Below, in pieces: positions 48,980-57,703 of a stretch of DNA of 64,000 bases. Location of the stretch: contig NZ_KB903249.1 in the NCBI RefSeq assembly GCF_000379685.1, forward strand, positions 662,795 to 726,794, in the 5' to 3' direction. Made by a program: the position numbers and the translations under genes. The first letter of the stretch is position 1. Each line of letters opens with the position of its first letter. The notes below the pieces were generated by a model, which searched no databases, was not told the DNA's origin, and worked only from the letters and a program-made list of their open reading frames with translations. The stretch comes from Catelliglobosispora koreensis DSM 44566. Its GTDB lineage: Bacteria; Actinomycetota; Actinomycetes; Mycobacteriales; Micromonosporaceae.

Positions 48980-49972
48980 ATGCAACGGCGTGTGTTCGGG
49001 CGGTGGGGCCAGGAAGCTTCGGTCATTGGGCTTGGTACGTGGCAGTTAGGCGCCGACTGGGGTGTGGTCGATGAGGACGATGCGATGGGGATTCTTAAGT
49101 CTTCGGTAGCGTCGGGTGTGAGCTTCATCGATACAGCCGATGTGTATGGCGATGGCCGCAGCGAACGGATCATTGGTGCATTCCTTCGCGGCATGGAGCC
49201 GTCCTCGAGGGAGAAGATAGTGGTGGCGACCAAGATGGGCCGTCGCGGACCACAGAACCCGGCCGAGTTCACGCTGGATAATTTCCGTGCGTGGACCGAC
49301 CGTTCCCGTGCGAACCTCGGCGTGGACACTCTCGATTTGGTGCAGCTGCATTGCCCGCCGACTGCCGTGTTCCATCTTGACCGTACCTTCGACGACCTCG
49401 ACGTTCTGGTCGCCGAGGACCGCGTAAAGGCTTACGGTGTGAGTGTTGAGACCTGTGATGAGGCGCTGGCCGCGATCGCGCGACCGGGTGTTGTCAGTGT
49501 CCAAATTATTCTCAACGCGTTTCGGCGAAAGCCGCTGGAGCTGGTATTGCCTGCGGCCAAGGAGGCCGGTGTCGGCATCATCGCACGAGTGCCGCTAGCT
49601 TCTGGCCTTCTATCGGGCAGATACGACCGCAACACAGTCTTTCCGGGTAACGACCACCGGACGTACAACCGCCACGGCGAAATGTTCGACGTCGGGGAGA
49701 CGTTTTCGGGTGTCGACTATGAGACCGGCCTAGATGCGGCGGCCGATTTCAGATCGCTGGCCCCTGAAGGAATGACACCGGCTCACACGGCATTGCGCTG
49801 GGTGATTCAGCAGCCCGGCGTGACCTGTGTGATACCCGGTGCGCGCAACATTGAGCAGGCCGAAGGCAACGCGGCGGCCGCAGCTGGCCCGGACCTACCC
49901 GGTGAGACCCTGCTAGCGATCGAGGAGTTGTACGACCGCCGCATTCGCGCCATCGTCCACACCCGCTGGTAG
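48980..49972 (+). CDS. Aldo/keto reductase
   Basis: This 330-residue NAD(P)H-dependent reductase has the family tetrad Asp51 (FIDTADVYG), Tyr56, Lys85 (VATKMG) and His124 (LVQLHCPP), and late cofactor-site sequence QQPGVTCVIPGARNIEQ. The subgroup resembles YajO/YdjG-like oxidoreductases acting on sugar-derived or small carbonyls. The start has a -10-like TAAGAT only six bases upstream. A weak hairpin (49981-50018) follows. Confidence 0.9.
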   Translation: MQRRVFGRWGQEASVIGLGTWQLGADWGVVDEDDAMGILKSSVASGVSFIDTADVYGDGRSERIIGAFLRGMEPSSREKIVVATKMGRRGPQNPAEFTLDNFRAWTDRSRANLGVDTLDLVQLHCPPTAVFHLDRTFDDLDVLVAEDRVKAYGVSVETCDEALAAIARPGVVSVQIILNAFRRKPLELVLPAAKEAGVGIIARVPLASGLLSGRYDRNTVFPGNDHRTYNRHGEMFDVGETFSGVDYETGLDAAADFRSLAPEGMTPAHTALRWVIQQPGVTCVIPGARNIEQAEGNAAAAAGPDLPGETLLAIEELYDRRIRAIVHTRW

Positions 49973-50271
49973 ATGGTTGCAGGTGCTGTGCAAGCGTCCG
50001 GTGCAGCTTGTAGCACCTATCACGGTGGTGATCAGGTCGACAGCGCGCGGGCGGGCGCTGCTGCACGAAGGCAACAACGCCGAGAATCACGGCAACTAAA
50101 GACGGGCGCCGCCGTGGCGTCGGCATTGGACAGATGATCCGCCAGAAGCAGGGCAGCGCCGATGGTTGTGGCGACTACCGGAAGACGGGATCCCCGGCAG
50201 CCGTCTTGCGGATTTGTGGTGCCGACCTTCGGGTACGGTCGGGTGATGTGCGCGAGGTGCTGGGCAGGTCG

Positions 50272-52503
50272 ATGGTGAGCGTGACCGAGGTACCGCCAGC
50301 ATCGCGTAATAGTCGCCGTTCGACGAGGGTCATGCTGGCCAGGGCCGAGAAAGCCCAGGTTCACGCCGAAGAGATGGTCAAGGTCGTCGACGCCGCGCGC
50401 ACCGAGGCCGTGGCGGCTTTCGACGCGGTCCGCGAGCGGCAGGTGTCGGCGCAGACGGAGAAGCTGTCCATCGAGTCCATTCGAGACGTGAGCGACGGCC
50501 AGTTGCGGCTGGACACGTTGCCGGAGAAGGGCTTTTTCACGGTTGCCGACGTCCTGCGCGCCGGAGCGGCACAGCTCGCGTCCGCGTGCGACATCGGGGA
50601 GGACGAGGCCACGAAGGTGGTCGAGGCGGCACAGCAGGTCCGCCAGGAGGTGCGGGATTCGCTTCAGTTCCGTATCGACCTCGACCCGTCCGACGCGCAG
50701 ACCACCCGGCTGCTGCAGGCCCTCGCGGTCTGGGCCGCGGTGCGCCACGCAGGGGAGGCACACCAGAAGCAGGGCGCGCAGCTCGCCCGAGAGTTGGCCG
50801 AGCACCGCCCGCAGGCGCAGGACGCCGGCGCTGGCAAAATGCGGCGTCTGTTCATGGGCGCCGGCCGCAAGCAGGCCGCGGACGTTGCCGCGCAACGGGT
50901 ACAGGCACTGATGCAGGAGGCCGCGTCGAGCGGCCTGCTGCGCGCGTCGCGGGACGTCCTTGCCGTCAAGGTCCCCACCGCGGCCGAGGTGTGGCGGGAT
51001 TTCGAGCAGCGGTCTGCCGCCTACTACGGCCTGCTCGCTCAGGTCGTCGATCTCGGCGGCGACGTCGCCGCGGCCGAGGGCCATTTGCCAGCCGACATCG
51101 TGGAGCGGATCAACGCACAGCGACTTGACACGTCCCGCCTGTCGGACAGCCTGCGGTTACGTGGTTATCAGTCGTTCGGTGCCCGGTTCGTTCTGGTGCA
51201 ACGGCGCGTCATCCTGGGTGACGAGATGGGCCTGGGCAAGACGGTCCAATCGATCGCGACGATGGCGCACCTCGCCGCGGCCGGCGCTACCCATTTCCTC
51301 GTGGTGTGTCCAGCCAGTGTGCTCATCAACTGGACCCGTGAGGTCGCAGCGCACTCAACGTTGCCGGTGGTTGCCCTGCACGGCAGCGACCGTGCCCGGG
51401 CGGCTGCCCGCTGGCATGACCAGGGCGGTGTCGCGGTCACGACATTCGGTTCGCTTGGCACCCTCACCGGTACGCCGACCAGGCCATCCCTGCTCGTCGT
51501 TGACGAGGCGCACTATGTGAAGAACCCGAATGCCCGGCGATCGCAGGCCGTCAGCGAGATCGCCGCCGCATCAGAACGGGTCCTTTTCCTCACCGGCACG
51601 GCCCTGGAGAACCGGGTCGACGAGTTCGTGGCATTGGTGGGTCACCTGAGGCCGGAGATCGCGTCCACAATGGAGGCCCAGCACGGTGTGAGTGGCGCCG
51701 AGGCGTTCCGGCGGGTGGCAGCACCCGTCTACCTTCGGCGCAACCAGCAGGACGTTCTGACCGAGCTGCCGGAACTCGTCCAGGTCGACGAATGGGAAGA
51801 GTTCGGCGCCGAGGACGGTGCGGCCTACGAGGCGGCGGTGAGCGAGGGCAACTTCATGGCCATGCGCCGCGCGGCGTTCGCGGTCAGCGACCCTCGCGAC
51901 TCGGCCAAGCTCGGCCGGCTACTGGAGATCACGGCCGAGGCGATGGCCAACGGGCGAAAGGTCGTGGTGTTCTCGTACTTCCGCGACGTGCTGGAGACCG
52001 TGTGCGCGGCCCTCAGCCCACGCGCCTGCGGGCCTATCACCGGTTCCACGCCGACCGTGGAACGCCAGCGGATCGTCGACCGGTTCACCACATCGCCGAC
52101 CGCCGCAGTACTCGTGTGCCAAATCGAGGCGGCCGGCGTCGGCCTCAACATCCAGGCCGCCTCCGTCGTGATTCTGTGCGAACCGCAAGTGAAGCCCTCC
52201 ACCGAAGCGCAGGCGATAGCCCGCGCGCACCGGATGGGACAAGTGCGGTCGGTGCAGGTGCACCGCCTCCTGATCGCCGACTCGGTCGACCAGCGGATGC
52301 TCGAAATTCTCGGTTCCAAAGCCCAGCTTTTCGACGCATACGTGCGGCACAGCGCGATCGCCGAAGCATCTGCCGGCGCCGTCGACATTTCTGAGGTCCA
52401 GCTCGCCCGCACGATCGTGGCGCAGGAACAACGCCGGCTGTCCCACCCTGCCGGCCCGAAGGACGTGCACGCCATGCAGGCAGCGGTCAACGCACGATCC
52501 TGA
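50272..52503 (+). CDS. SNF2-family helicase (DEAD/DEAH type)
   Basis: This roughly 743-residue SWI2/SNF2 ATPase has an N-terminal helical region of about 280 residues (EKAQVHAEEMVKVVDAAR, Ala/Glu-rich), a helicase core with motif I GDEMGLGKT (from Gly316), DEAH at about 411-414, motif III FLTGTALENR, and C-terminal motifs VVVFSYFRDVLE, IEAAGVGLNIQAA and AIARAHRMGQ. Such proteins move along or remodel DNA-protein complexes. No defence-island partner is visible. The start is uncertain: ATG at 50272 or GTG at 50275 fit a promoter-like pair around 50206-50240; the frame is open back to 50134. Confidence 0.85.
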   Translation: MVSVTEVPPASRNSRRSTRVMLARAEKAQVHAEEMVKVVDAARTEAVAAFDAVRERQVSAQTEKLSIESIRDVSDGQLRLDTLPEKGFFTVADVLRAGAAQLASACDIGEDEATKVVEAAQQVRQEVRDSLQFRIDLDPSDAQTTRLLQALAVWAAVRHAGEAHQKQGAQLARELAEHRPQAQDAGAGKMRRLFMGAGRKQAADVAAQRVQALMQEAASSGLLRASRDVLAVKVPTAAEVWRDFEQRSAAYYGLLAQVVDLGGDVAAAEGHLPADIVERINAQRLDTSRLSDSLRLRGYQSFGARFVLVQRRVILGDEMGLGKTVQSIATMAHLAAAGATHFLVVCPASVLINWTREVAAHSTLPVVALHGSDRARAAARWHDQGGVAVTTFGSLGTLTGTPTRPSLLVVDEAHYVKNPNARRSQAVSEIAAASERVLFLTGTALENRVDEFVALVGHLRPEIASTMEAQHGVSGAEAFRRVAAPVYLRRNQQDVLTELPELVQVDEWEEFGAEDGAAYEAAVSEGNFMAMRRAAFAVSDPRDSAKLGRLLEITAEAMANGRKVVVFSYFRDVLETVCAALSPRACGPITGSTPTVERQRIVDRFTTSPTAAVLVCQIEAAGVGLNIQAASVVILCEPQVKPSTEAQAIARAHRMGQVRSVQVHRLLIADSVDQRMLEILGSKAQLFDAYVRHSAIAEASAGAVDISEVQLARTIVAQEQRRLSHPAGPKDVHAMQAAVNARS

Positions 52504-52554
52504 CGGCTCGATCTGCCACCAGCCTCACCGCATGTCATCCCCTCGTAAGGGAAG

Positions 52555-53646
52555 TCACGATCGGGAGTTGAAGCGCACGTCGTGAGTCGATGCGTCCGGC
52601 GCGGCGAACGCCAACAGCCGCAGTCCTTCCTGCGTCAGCTCCTCAACGTCACGGGTGGGGATCTGGGCGAATGGCCGCACCACAATGTAGGCCGACTGAC
52701 CCGACCTGGTGATCTTCCAAGTGCCCTGGGTGAATCCGTCGACCAGCACGACCCCCGGCACGACACCAGGGGTGGCGAAGATGGTCTTGCGATCGTCGTC
52801 ATACATGATGCGCAACCGGTCGTCGTGCGCCTGGAGCACGTTGTCGAACTCGGCCAGGTACCGGACGGGCGCGGGCTCGTCCTCGTCAGGCAGCAACGCG
52901 CCGGGGAGGTCGAAAAGCTCGGCGCCTTCTTCACCGCGCAGGCGGATGAGGTTCCGGCCGGCGCTCTTGGCGATCTCGCTTTCTGGCAGACCTGACCATG
53001 CCTGCACGTCGGCGAGGGTGGCTGGGCCGTAGGCCGACAGGTACCACTCCACGAGGTCGGTCACGCTGGACGGCACCGGGTCCGGGTGGTTGAGCCAAGC
53101 AGACAGTGTCGTCCAGGCGGGCTGGCCCACGGCTCCCCAGACACCGCCCGGTGGCACCGGGACCAGCGCAACCTCTGTCCGGGCCGCAGCGGTCAGCGAC
53201 GCCACCGGGACTGCCGGCCAGCGGGTGGCTAGCTCTTTGCCGAGGTCGGCGATAGTTCGGGGGGTGTCCTCGAGCAGCTCCCGCGTCATCCGGGCGACCT
53301 CGGCCAAGTCCACTCCGCGTAGCCGCTCGCCATGCGTTACCAGCAGTGCGCGGTGGAGCGCGGGCTGTACGACGTGGCGCAGGCCCGGTGCGTCGCGTGC
53401 GGCTACGAGCTGCATGGTGCCGCGCATCAGCGCTATGCGAACGACCTGCCGGGTCTCGATCAGCTCGGTGAGGTCCGCGAGGGCGAACTTGCCCAAGCGA
53501 GACCACAGCCCAAAGTAGGGCGGGTTCGGTGACTGCGCCTGAAGCCCGGCAACCCGGCCGATCGCGGTGAGCGGGTCCGCAGGCGACCGGGTCAGCAGCA
53601 GTTGCCGGGCGAGCAGTGCCCGGTTGAGGCCACGGTCGGTGAGCAT
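52555..53646 (-). CDS. AlkZ-like winged-helix protein (HTH_42 superfamily DNA glycosylase)
   Basis: This 363-residue protein matches the HTH_42/DUF1006 superfamily. The Q-x-Q motif in GRVAGLQAQSPNPPYFGLW (Gln36, Gln38) is the catalytic signature of AlkZ/YcaQ glycosylases that remove alkylated bases or open DNA crosslinks made by natural products. Family segments include MRGTMQLVAARD, VEWYLSAYGPATLADVQAWSG and AEFDNVLQAHDDR. The ATG at 53646 has AGGA about nine bases before it. It ends 51 bases from the convergent SNF2 gene. Confidence 0.85.
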   Translation of the reverse strand: MLTDRGLNRALLARQLLLTRSPADPLTAIGRVAGLQAQSPNPPYFGLWSRLGKFALADLTELIETRQVVRIALMRGTMQLVAARDAPGLRHVVQPALHRALLVTHGERLRGVDLAEVARMTRELLEDTPRTIADLGKELATRWPAVPVASLTAAARTEVALVPVPPGGVWGAVGQPAWTTLSAWLNHPDPVPSSVTDLVEWYLSAYGPATLADVQAWSGLPESEIAKSAGRNLIRLRGEEGAELFDLPGALLPDEDEPAPVRYLAEFDNVLQAHDDRLRIMYDDDRKTIFATPGVVPGVVLVDGFTQGTWKITRSGQSAYIVVRPFAQIPTRDVEELTQEGLRLLAFAAPDASTHDVRFNSRS

Positions 53647-54186
53647 GCTGATGATCCTGTCACGCCAGCTGGCCACGGCCGCGCCAGGCAAGCGATGCGT
53701 CCGAAATGGACTTGGCCACGATGTCGCGCAGGCATGATGCGGATACCTGGTTGTACGGGTACGAGAACCGACATGAGGTGATATCGCTTGGTCAGATACG
53801 CAACGGATGCCCGAACCTCGGCGCAAAGTCACCCCTCCGCCACGCAGGCACACTCCTCCACATCCTCGCTACTTTCCCGCCATTCGACCGCCTCAGGTTG
53901 TTTCCGGAACTCCAGGAGATGCGGGCCCACGATCGCCGCTTATCTTTCTGGGTCGTGGGATGACGGGACACGAGGCTGCCCGCGGGGTCGTGCACGCTAG
54001 CGGCTGCGGATCAACAACGGCCGGCACTATGTCGGCGTTGAGCCTCACTGCAGTGCCGGGACCGTTCTGCAGCGTCCCGGCACCGCAAAGGCTTGCGCCG
54101 CCTAGCTTCCGGCTTGCAGCGCGGCGACCGGCTCCCGGGCCGCTGGAGCTGGACCGGCAGGAGGAAAGGGCCTAGCCCGGGTAACG
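53647..54186. other. Intergenic region, no convincing gene
   Basis: This 540-nt region contains several short frames but none with both a ribosome site and a recognisable product. The most protein-like is a plus-strand run near 53770-53963 (LLHILATFPPFDRLRLFPEL), which has no plausible start. Confidence 0.4.
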
Positions 54187-55872
54187 CTATTTCGCTTTGA
54201 TGACGTCGTTTTGTGCCAGCGCGGTGGTGCGCTGCTCGATAAGGGTGCGTAGCCGTGCGGTGTCGGTGCTGACCGCACTAGCGTCGGCACCGGCGACCTT
54301 GCCCAGGGTGGCGGTAATGCCGTCTAGGGCGCTGAGCGCGGCACCGCTGGCATAAATCTTCTGATACAGGTCGCGATAGGCCTGGTTGTAGATCTCTTTG
54401 AATGCGGTGGAGGCGAGGAACCGTTCTTTGAGCTTGTTGCCGCCCATGCCACCCATCCCGCCGCCTGGGCCGCGCCCGGCTTGGCCGTTGCCCGCGCCGG
54501 GATCTCCGCCCGGCGGGGTGAAGCCTTCAGGCAGTTGCATGCCTTGCGGTGGCTGGAATCCGCCTGGGCCTCCTCTGCCGCCCATGCTCATGGTGTCGTT
54601 GGGTCCTGCGGTGGCGTTGCCGCTGAAGGTGAGGTTGTGGTCCCAGCTGATGACACTGAACTTTTTGGTGTCGAGGTCGTAGAACAGGTAGTAGTTGCGG
54701 CCGGGTCCGGACATGTCGTCGAAGTTGAGCAGCAGGTTCTGCAGTGCCACATAGGAGGCGAACGAGCTGACATCGACGTGGTCGGCCAGATGGGCGTTGA
54801 ATTCGGCGTCGGAGGCTTCGTTTACCCATTTCAGCAGATCGATGACGGGTTTGAGGTCGTGGCTGCCTTTGCCGTTGATCTGCTTGAAGTCGTCCCCGTA
54901 ATTCGTGGGGTCTTCACCTTGGTAGGTGAACTGGCTGGTCGCCTCAGATTTGTAGAGCACGCCATTGCCGAGAGTGCTGGCAAAATTTTCGTCGGGGTGC
55001 TCGACGAGCAGTCTGGCTTTGGTCGGCCTGTCATTGATCTGGAATGACGTGTAGGCGTACTCCTGACCGGGCATCCCTGCGGCATCAATGACGTCAAGGG
55101 AGACGGCCTCATTGACGACAGTGCTGCCGCCGCCCATGCCGGAGATACGCATGGCGATTTCGCTGTGCCCCTGGTACCGGCGGCCTTTGTCGAATTCGTC
55201 GAAGCTGATCAGCCAGGGAAGTTCTTCTGGCCGTGAACTGTCGAGGCTGCTCGCACCACCGAGTCCGCCCATGCCGCCGCCAGGCATTCCGCCTCCTGGT
55301 GCGGTGCCTGGATCCTGGCCCGCGCCGGGCATTGCGGGGAATCCGCCTGCCGGCATCTGCGGAAGTCCTTGCCCGCCTTGCGGTCGCTGTCCACCTTGGG
55401 GCCGCTGTCCACCGCCCGGCCCGCCGGCGCCGTCGCGGAAGGACTTGGTCTGTCCTTTGTGGGTGACGGTGCCGAGGGTGGAGTTGCCTTTCAGGCGGAT
55501 TCCGGCGTCTTTGATGAGCGTGCCGTCAATCGTGATATCGACGCGCACATATTCCTTCTCGCCGGTTTTCATGTACTCGTCGAACATGCGCTGGTAATCG
55601 GCTTCGTTGTAGCTGATGCCAACGGTATGGGCGATGGCGGAGTCGAAAAGGTCCGTGGTGCCTTCGATATTGAGGGTAACCTCATCCTCGTTTCCGGCCG
55701 CCTGGCTGGTCACCAGTGGGGTGACGCGCACGTTCCCGGCGAGCAGCACGAGCGCGGCGCTGGCGGCTACGCAGGTGGCTAGGAGTTTCCAGTAGTGGCG
55801 TACGCGTACGGGGATGCAGTGTTTGAGGCGGGCGGCCGGGGCACGGCCGCCTTCCTCTTGCTGACTGGTCAT
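54187..55872 (-). CDS. CotH-family kinase-like surface protein
   Basis: This 561-residue protein has an N-terminal membrane segment (LLATCVAASAALVLLAG) and a CotH domain with VRVDITIDGTLIKDAGIRLKGNS, RPTKARLLVEHPDENFAS and NLLLNFDDMSGPGRNYYL followed by WDHNLTF. Gly/Pro/Met-rich low-complexity inserts split it at about 150-210 and 420-470. CotH proteins resemble atypical protein kinases; B. subtilis CotH phosphorylates coat proteins. Its ATG overlaps the DUF4956 stop (TGATG). The operon VTC-DUF4956-CotH recurs in actinomycetes and is thought to act on surface polyphosphate or surface proteins. Confidence 0.88.
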   Translation of the reverse strand: MTSQQEEGGRAPAARLKHCIPVRVRHYWKLLATCVAASAALVLLAGNVRVTPLVTSQAAGNEDEVTLNIEGTTDLFDSAIAHTVGISYNEADYQRMFDEYMKTGEKEYVRVDITIDGTLIKDAGIRLKGNSTLGTVTHKGQTKSFRDGAGGPGGGQRPQGGQRPQGGQGLPQMPAGGFPAMPGAGQDPGTAPGGGMPGGGMGGLGGASSLDSSRPEELPWLISFDEFDKGRRYQGHSEIAMRISGMGGGSTVVNEAVSLDVIDAAGMPGQEYAYTSFQINDRPTKARLLVEHPDENFASTLGNGVLYKSEATSQFTYQGEDPTNYGDDFKQINGKGSHDLKPVIDLLKWVNEASDAEFNAHLADHVDVSSFASYVALQNLLLNFDDMSGPGRNYYLFYDLDTKKFSVISWDHNLTFSGNATAGPNDTMSMGGRGGPGGFQPPQGMQLPEGFTPPGGDPGAGNGQAGRGPGGGMGGMGGNKLKERFLASTAFKEIYNQAYRDLYQKIYASGAALSALDGITATLGKVAGADASAVSTDTARLRTLIEQRTTALAQNDVIKAK

Positions 55873-56549
55873 CACAGGTCCGTCTGGTCATAGCCGGTTA
55901 GCACGGTGACGCGCTGTCCGGAGGTCAGCTCACCAAACGCGGTGATGAGGTCGCCCGGTTCGCTGCCTTTCTTGAGCCGCACCGTGTACATGAGCTCAGT
56001 GAGCGCACCGCCGCGGATGGATTCCATGCTCACCATTTCGAACTCTGTGGTGTACCGGATGAGCACGTCGGAGATGGCGGCGGTGTAGGTGCCCTCCGGT
56101 GGTACCTGGACTTTGACGACCTGGCGCTGCACCGACAGGCGGAACCAGTTGAACCGGAACATGACGAAGATGACCAGGCAGATCGCTACCGTCGCGACAC
56201 CGGCCAGGAGATAGAAGCGGGTGCCGACAGCCATGCCGACGGCCATGACGAGGAAGATGAACCCGACGTCGCGGGTTTCCTTGATGGCGTTGCGGAAACG
56301 CACTACTGACAGCGCACCGACGAGCGCGAAAGCACGGGCGATGTTGGATCCGACGACCAGCATGATCAGTGAGACGAGCATGCCGAGGATGACCAGTGTC
56401 TGCACGTAGGACTGGCTGTAGGACACGTTGCGGTGGGTGGCCCGGTAGACCCAGCCGATAGCGGCGCTGAGCAGGAACGCCAGCACCATCGACAGGACGA
56501 TGTCGGTGACACTGAAGGTGCCGGTGAGGTCTTGCAGTTCAAAGTTCAT
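55872..56549 (-). CDS. DUF4956 membrane protein
   Basis: This 225-residue protein has three or four membrane segments (VLSMVLAFLLSAAIGWVY, LVILGMLVSLIMLVVGS, FLVMAVGMAVGTRFYLL), the conserved loop ALVGALSVVRFRNAIKETRD and a cytoplasmic ferredoxin-like C-terminal domain. DUF4956 proteins travel with VTC-type polyphosphate polymerase domains and CotH proteins, as here, five bases after the VTC stop. Function unknown. Confidence 0.9.
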   Translation of the reverse strand: MNFELQDLTGTFSVTDIVLSMVLAFLLSAAIGWVYRATHRNVSYSQSYVQTLVILGMLVSLIMLVVGSNIARAFALVGALSVVRFRNAIKETRDVGFIFLVMAVGMAVGTRFYLLAGVATVAICLVIFVMFRFNWFRLSVQRQVVKVQVPPEGTYTAAISDVLIRYTTEFEMVSMESIRGGALTELMYTVRLKKGSEPGDLITAFGELTSGQRVTVLTGYDQTDL

Positions 56550-56554
56550 GGTCG

Positions 56555-57448
56555 TCAGGCCTTCGTGCTCGGTGCCGGTGAGGCGGCAGGGATGTCGTCG
56601 GGGACGTGAAAGATGGAGCGTGGTGCTTTGCCGAACGCTTCGACGCTTTGGCAGTACTTGGAAACCCGCACCACCGAAAGGTCGGCCGCAGCGGCCAGAT
56701 CGGTGAGCCAGTACGGCACCCGGTCGTTGGCCTTGACCTCAAGCACTGACATCCGCGCCGGGATGATCAGCCGGTTTTCCGCGTCAGCGCCGAGGTGAAA
56801 GTCGCGGTCGCGGCCACGTACGCGGTGATCTAGGGTCACGCGCAGGCCGACTTCGGCGTCCCGGCCGACGTAGGCCTCACGCTGGTAGCCGGTCATCGCT
56901 ACCGGCCGCAAGTCGAGTCCGCTGACCAAACCGAGGATTTCGCTGACGAAACCAGCCTGACCCGGCTGGTGGTCAACGGTTTGCCTGCCGTCGCACAGCT
57001 GCCGGGCGGCGGCGTAGGGCAGGCCGATGCGGCGTTTCTGCGTTACGCGGTTGACCCGCTGCTTGATCTCGACATACACGGTGGTGTCTTCGCCGATGCT
57101 GAACCGGTCGCCGTAGTGGCGTAGGCGCAGTTTGCGCCGGAACCGCAGTCCTTCGATCTTTTCCCAGTAGAAGCGCAACTGCCGGGTGTCGTAGTAGACG
57201 CTCCACACGCCGTAGCCGTCTTCGGGGCAGAAGCTGTCACGGTCCAGCCGCGCCTGCAACTGGCCACGCAACTGCGGCAGCCGCAGCGTGGGTACCAGAT
57301 ATTTGATCTCGTAGCGGTTGAACGCGTGCAGCGGGCTGGGGGCCCGCAGCGCGTGACCACCGCGGTCGCTAGCCGCTTCGGGGAGGCTTTCACCTCCTTC
57401 GCTTTGGCTGGCTGCTGCTGGGGAACGCCATCGCATGCCGCGTACCAT
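56555..57448 (-). CDS. VTC-domain polyphosphate polymerase-like protein
   Basis: This protein of about 297 residues contains a VTC domain: FNRYEIKYLVP, YDTRQLRFYWEKIEGLRFRR, KLRLRHYG, VYVEIKQRVNRVTQKRR and a final SVLEVKANDRVPYWL. The pattern of basic residues and Glu in the tunnel matches Vtc4-type polyphosphate polymerases. The start is uncertain: ATG at 57448 has a GAGAG site; a GTG at 57475 or ATG at 57436 are possible. It heads the operon with DUF4956 and CotH and is divergent from a two-component system. Confidence 0.87.
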   Translation of the reverse strand: MVRGMRWRSPAAASQSEGGESLPEAASDRGGHALRAPSPLHAFNRYEIKYLVPTLRLPQLRGQLQARLDRDSFCPEDGYGVWSVYYDTRQLRFYWEKIEGLRFRRKLRLRHYGDRFSIGEDTTVYVEIKQRVNRVTQKRRIGLPYAAARQLCDGRQTVDHQPGQAGFVSEILGLVSGLDLRPVAMTGYQREAYVGRDAEVGLRVTLDHRVRGRDRDFHLGADAENRLIIPARMSVLEVKANDRVPYWLTDLAAAADLSVVRVSKYCQSVEAFGKAPRSIFHVPDDIPAASPAPSTKA

Positions 57449-57571
57449 TTCTCTCTCAGTCCCCGGCCGCGTCACAGCATTTCTAGCAGTGAACGGCGAC
57501 TTAACCAGGGGTGGCCGGAAGGTGAACGGCTACAGCCTGAGGGCCGATTCTTAAAGCCAGCCGTGAATACA

Positions 57572-57589
57572 TTAAGAAACGCCTAAGAA
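57572..57589. promoter_or_regulatory. TAAGAA direct-repeat site 1 (OmpR-type box)
   Basis: TTAAGAA then TAAGAA start 11 bases apart (TAAGAA at 57573-57578 and 57584-57589), one helical turn, as bound by OmpR/PhoB-type dimers. An inverted TTCTTAA lies at 57548-57554. This site is nearer the VTC operon. Confidence 0.6.
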
Positions 57590-57646
57590 CGACAGCTGCT
57601 GATAAACATGGACATACCTTCAGCTTGGCGGGCGGCAGGCGGCTCG

Positions 57647-57664
57647 TTAAGAACTCAGTAAGAA
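57647..57664. promoter_or_regulatory. TAAGAA direct-repeat site 2 (OmpR-type box)
   Basis: This is the same arrangement, TTAAGAA then TAAGAA with 11-base period (57648-57653 and 57659-57664). It ends about five bases before where the -35 of the response regulator promoter should lie, a typical activator position. Confidence 0.65.
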
Positions 57665-57691
57665 AAGTGCCAGCATGAATGAGCACGTTCC

Positions 57692-57703
57692 TATCGTGGG
57701 TTC
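57692..57703 (+). promoter_or_regulatory. Putative -10 of the two-component operon, leaderless
   Basis: TATCGT (57692-57697) ends six bases before the ATG at 57704 and no ribosome site is present. Transcription would start at the ATG itself. Confidence 0.4.

Noticed and set aside
53706-53963. Plus-strand 85-codon frame upstream of CotH
   Set aside because: The start lies in the AlkZ-like gene's upstream region without a ribosome site; a short plausible stretch is not enough.
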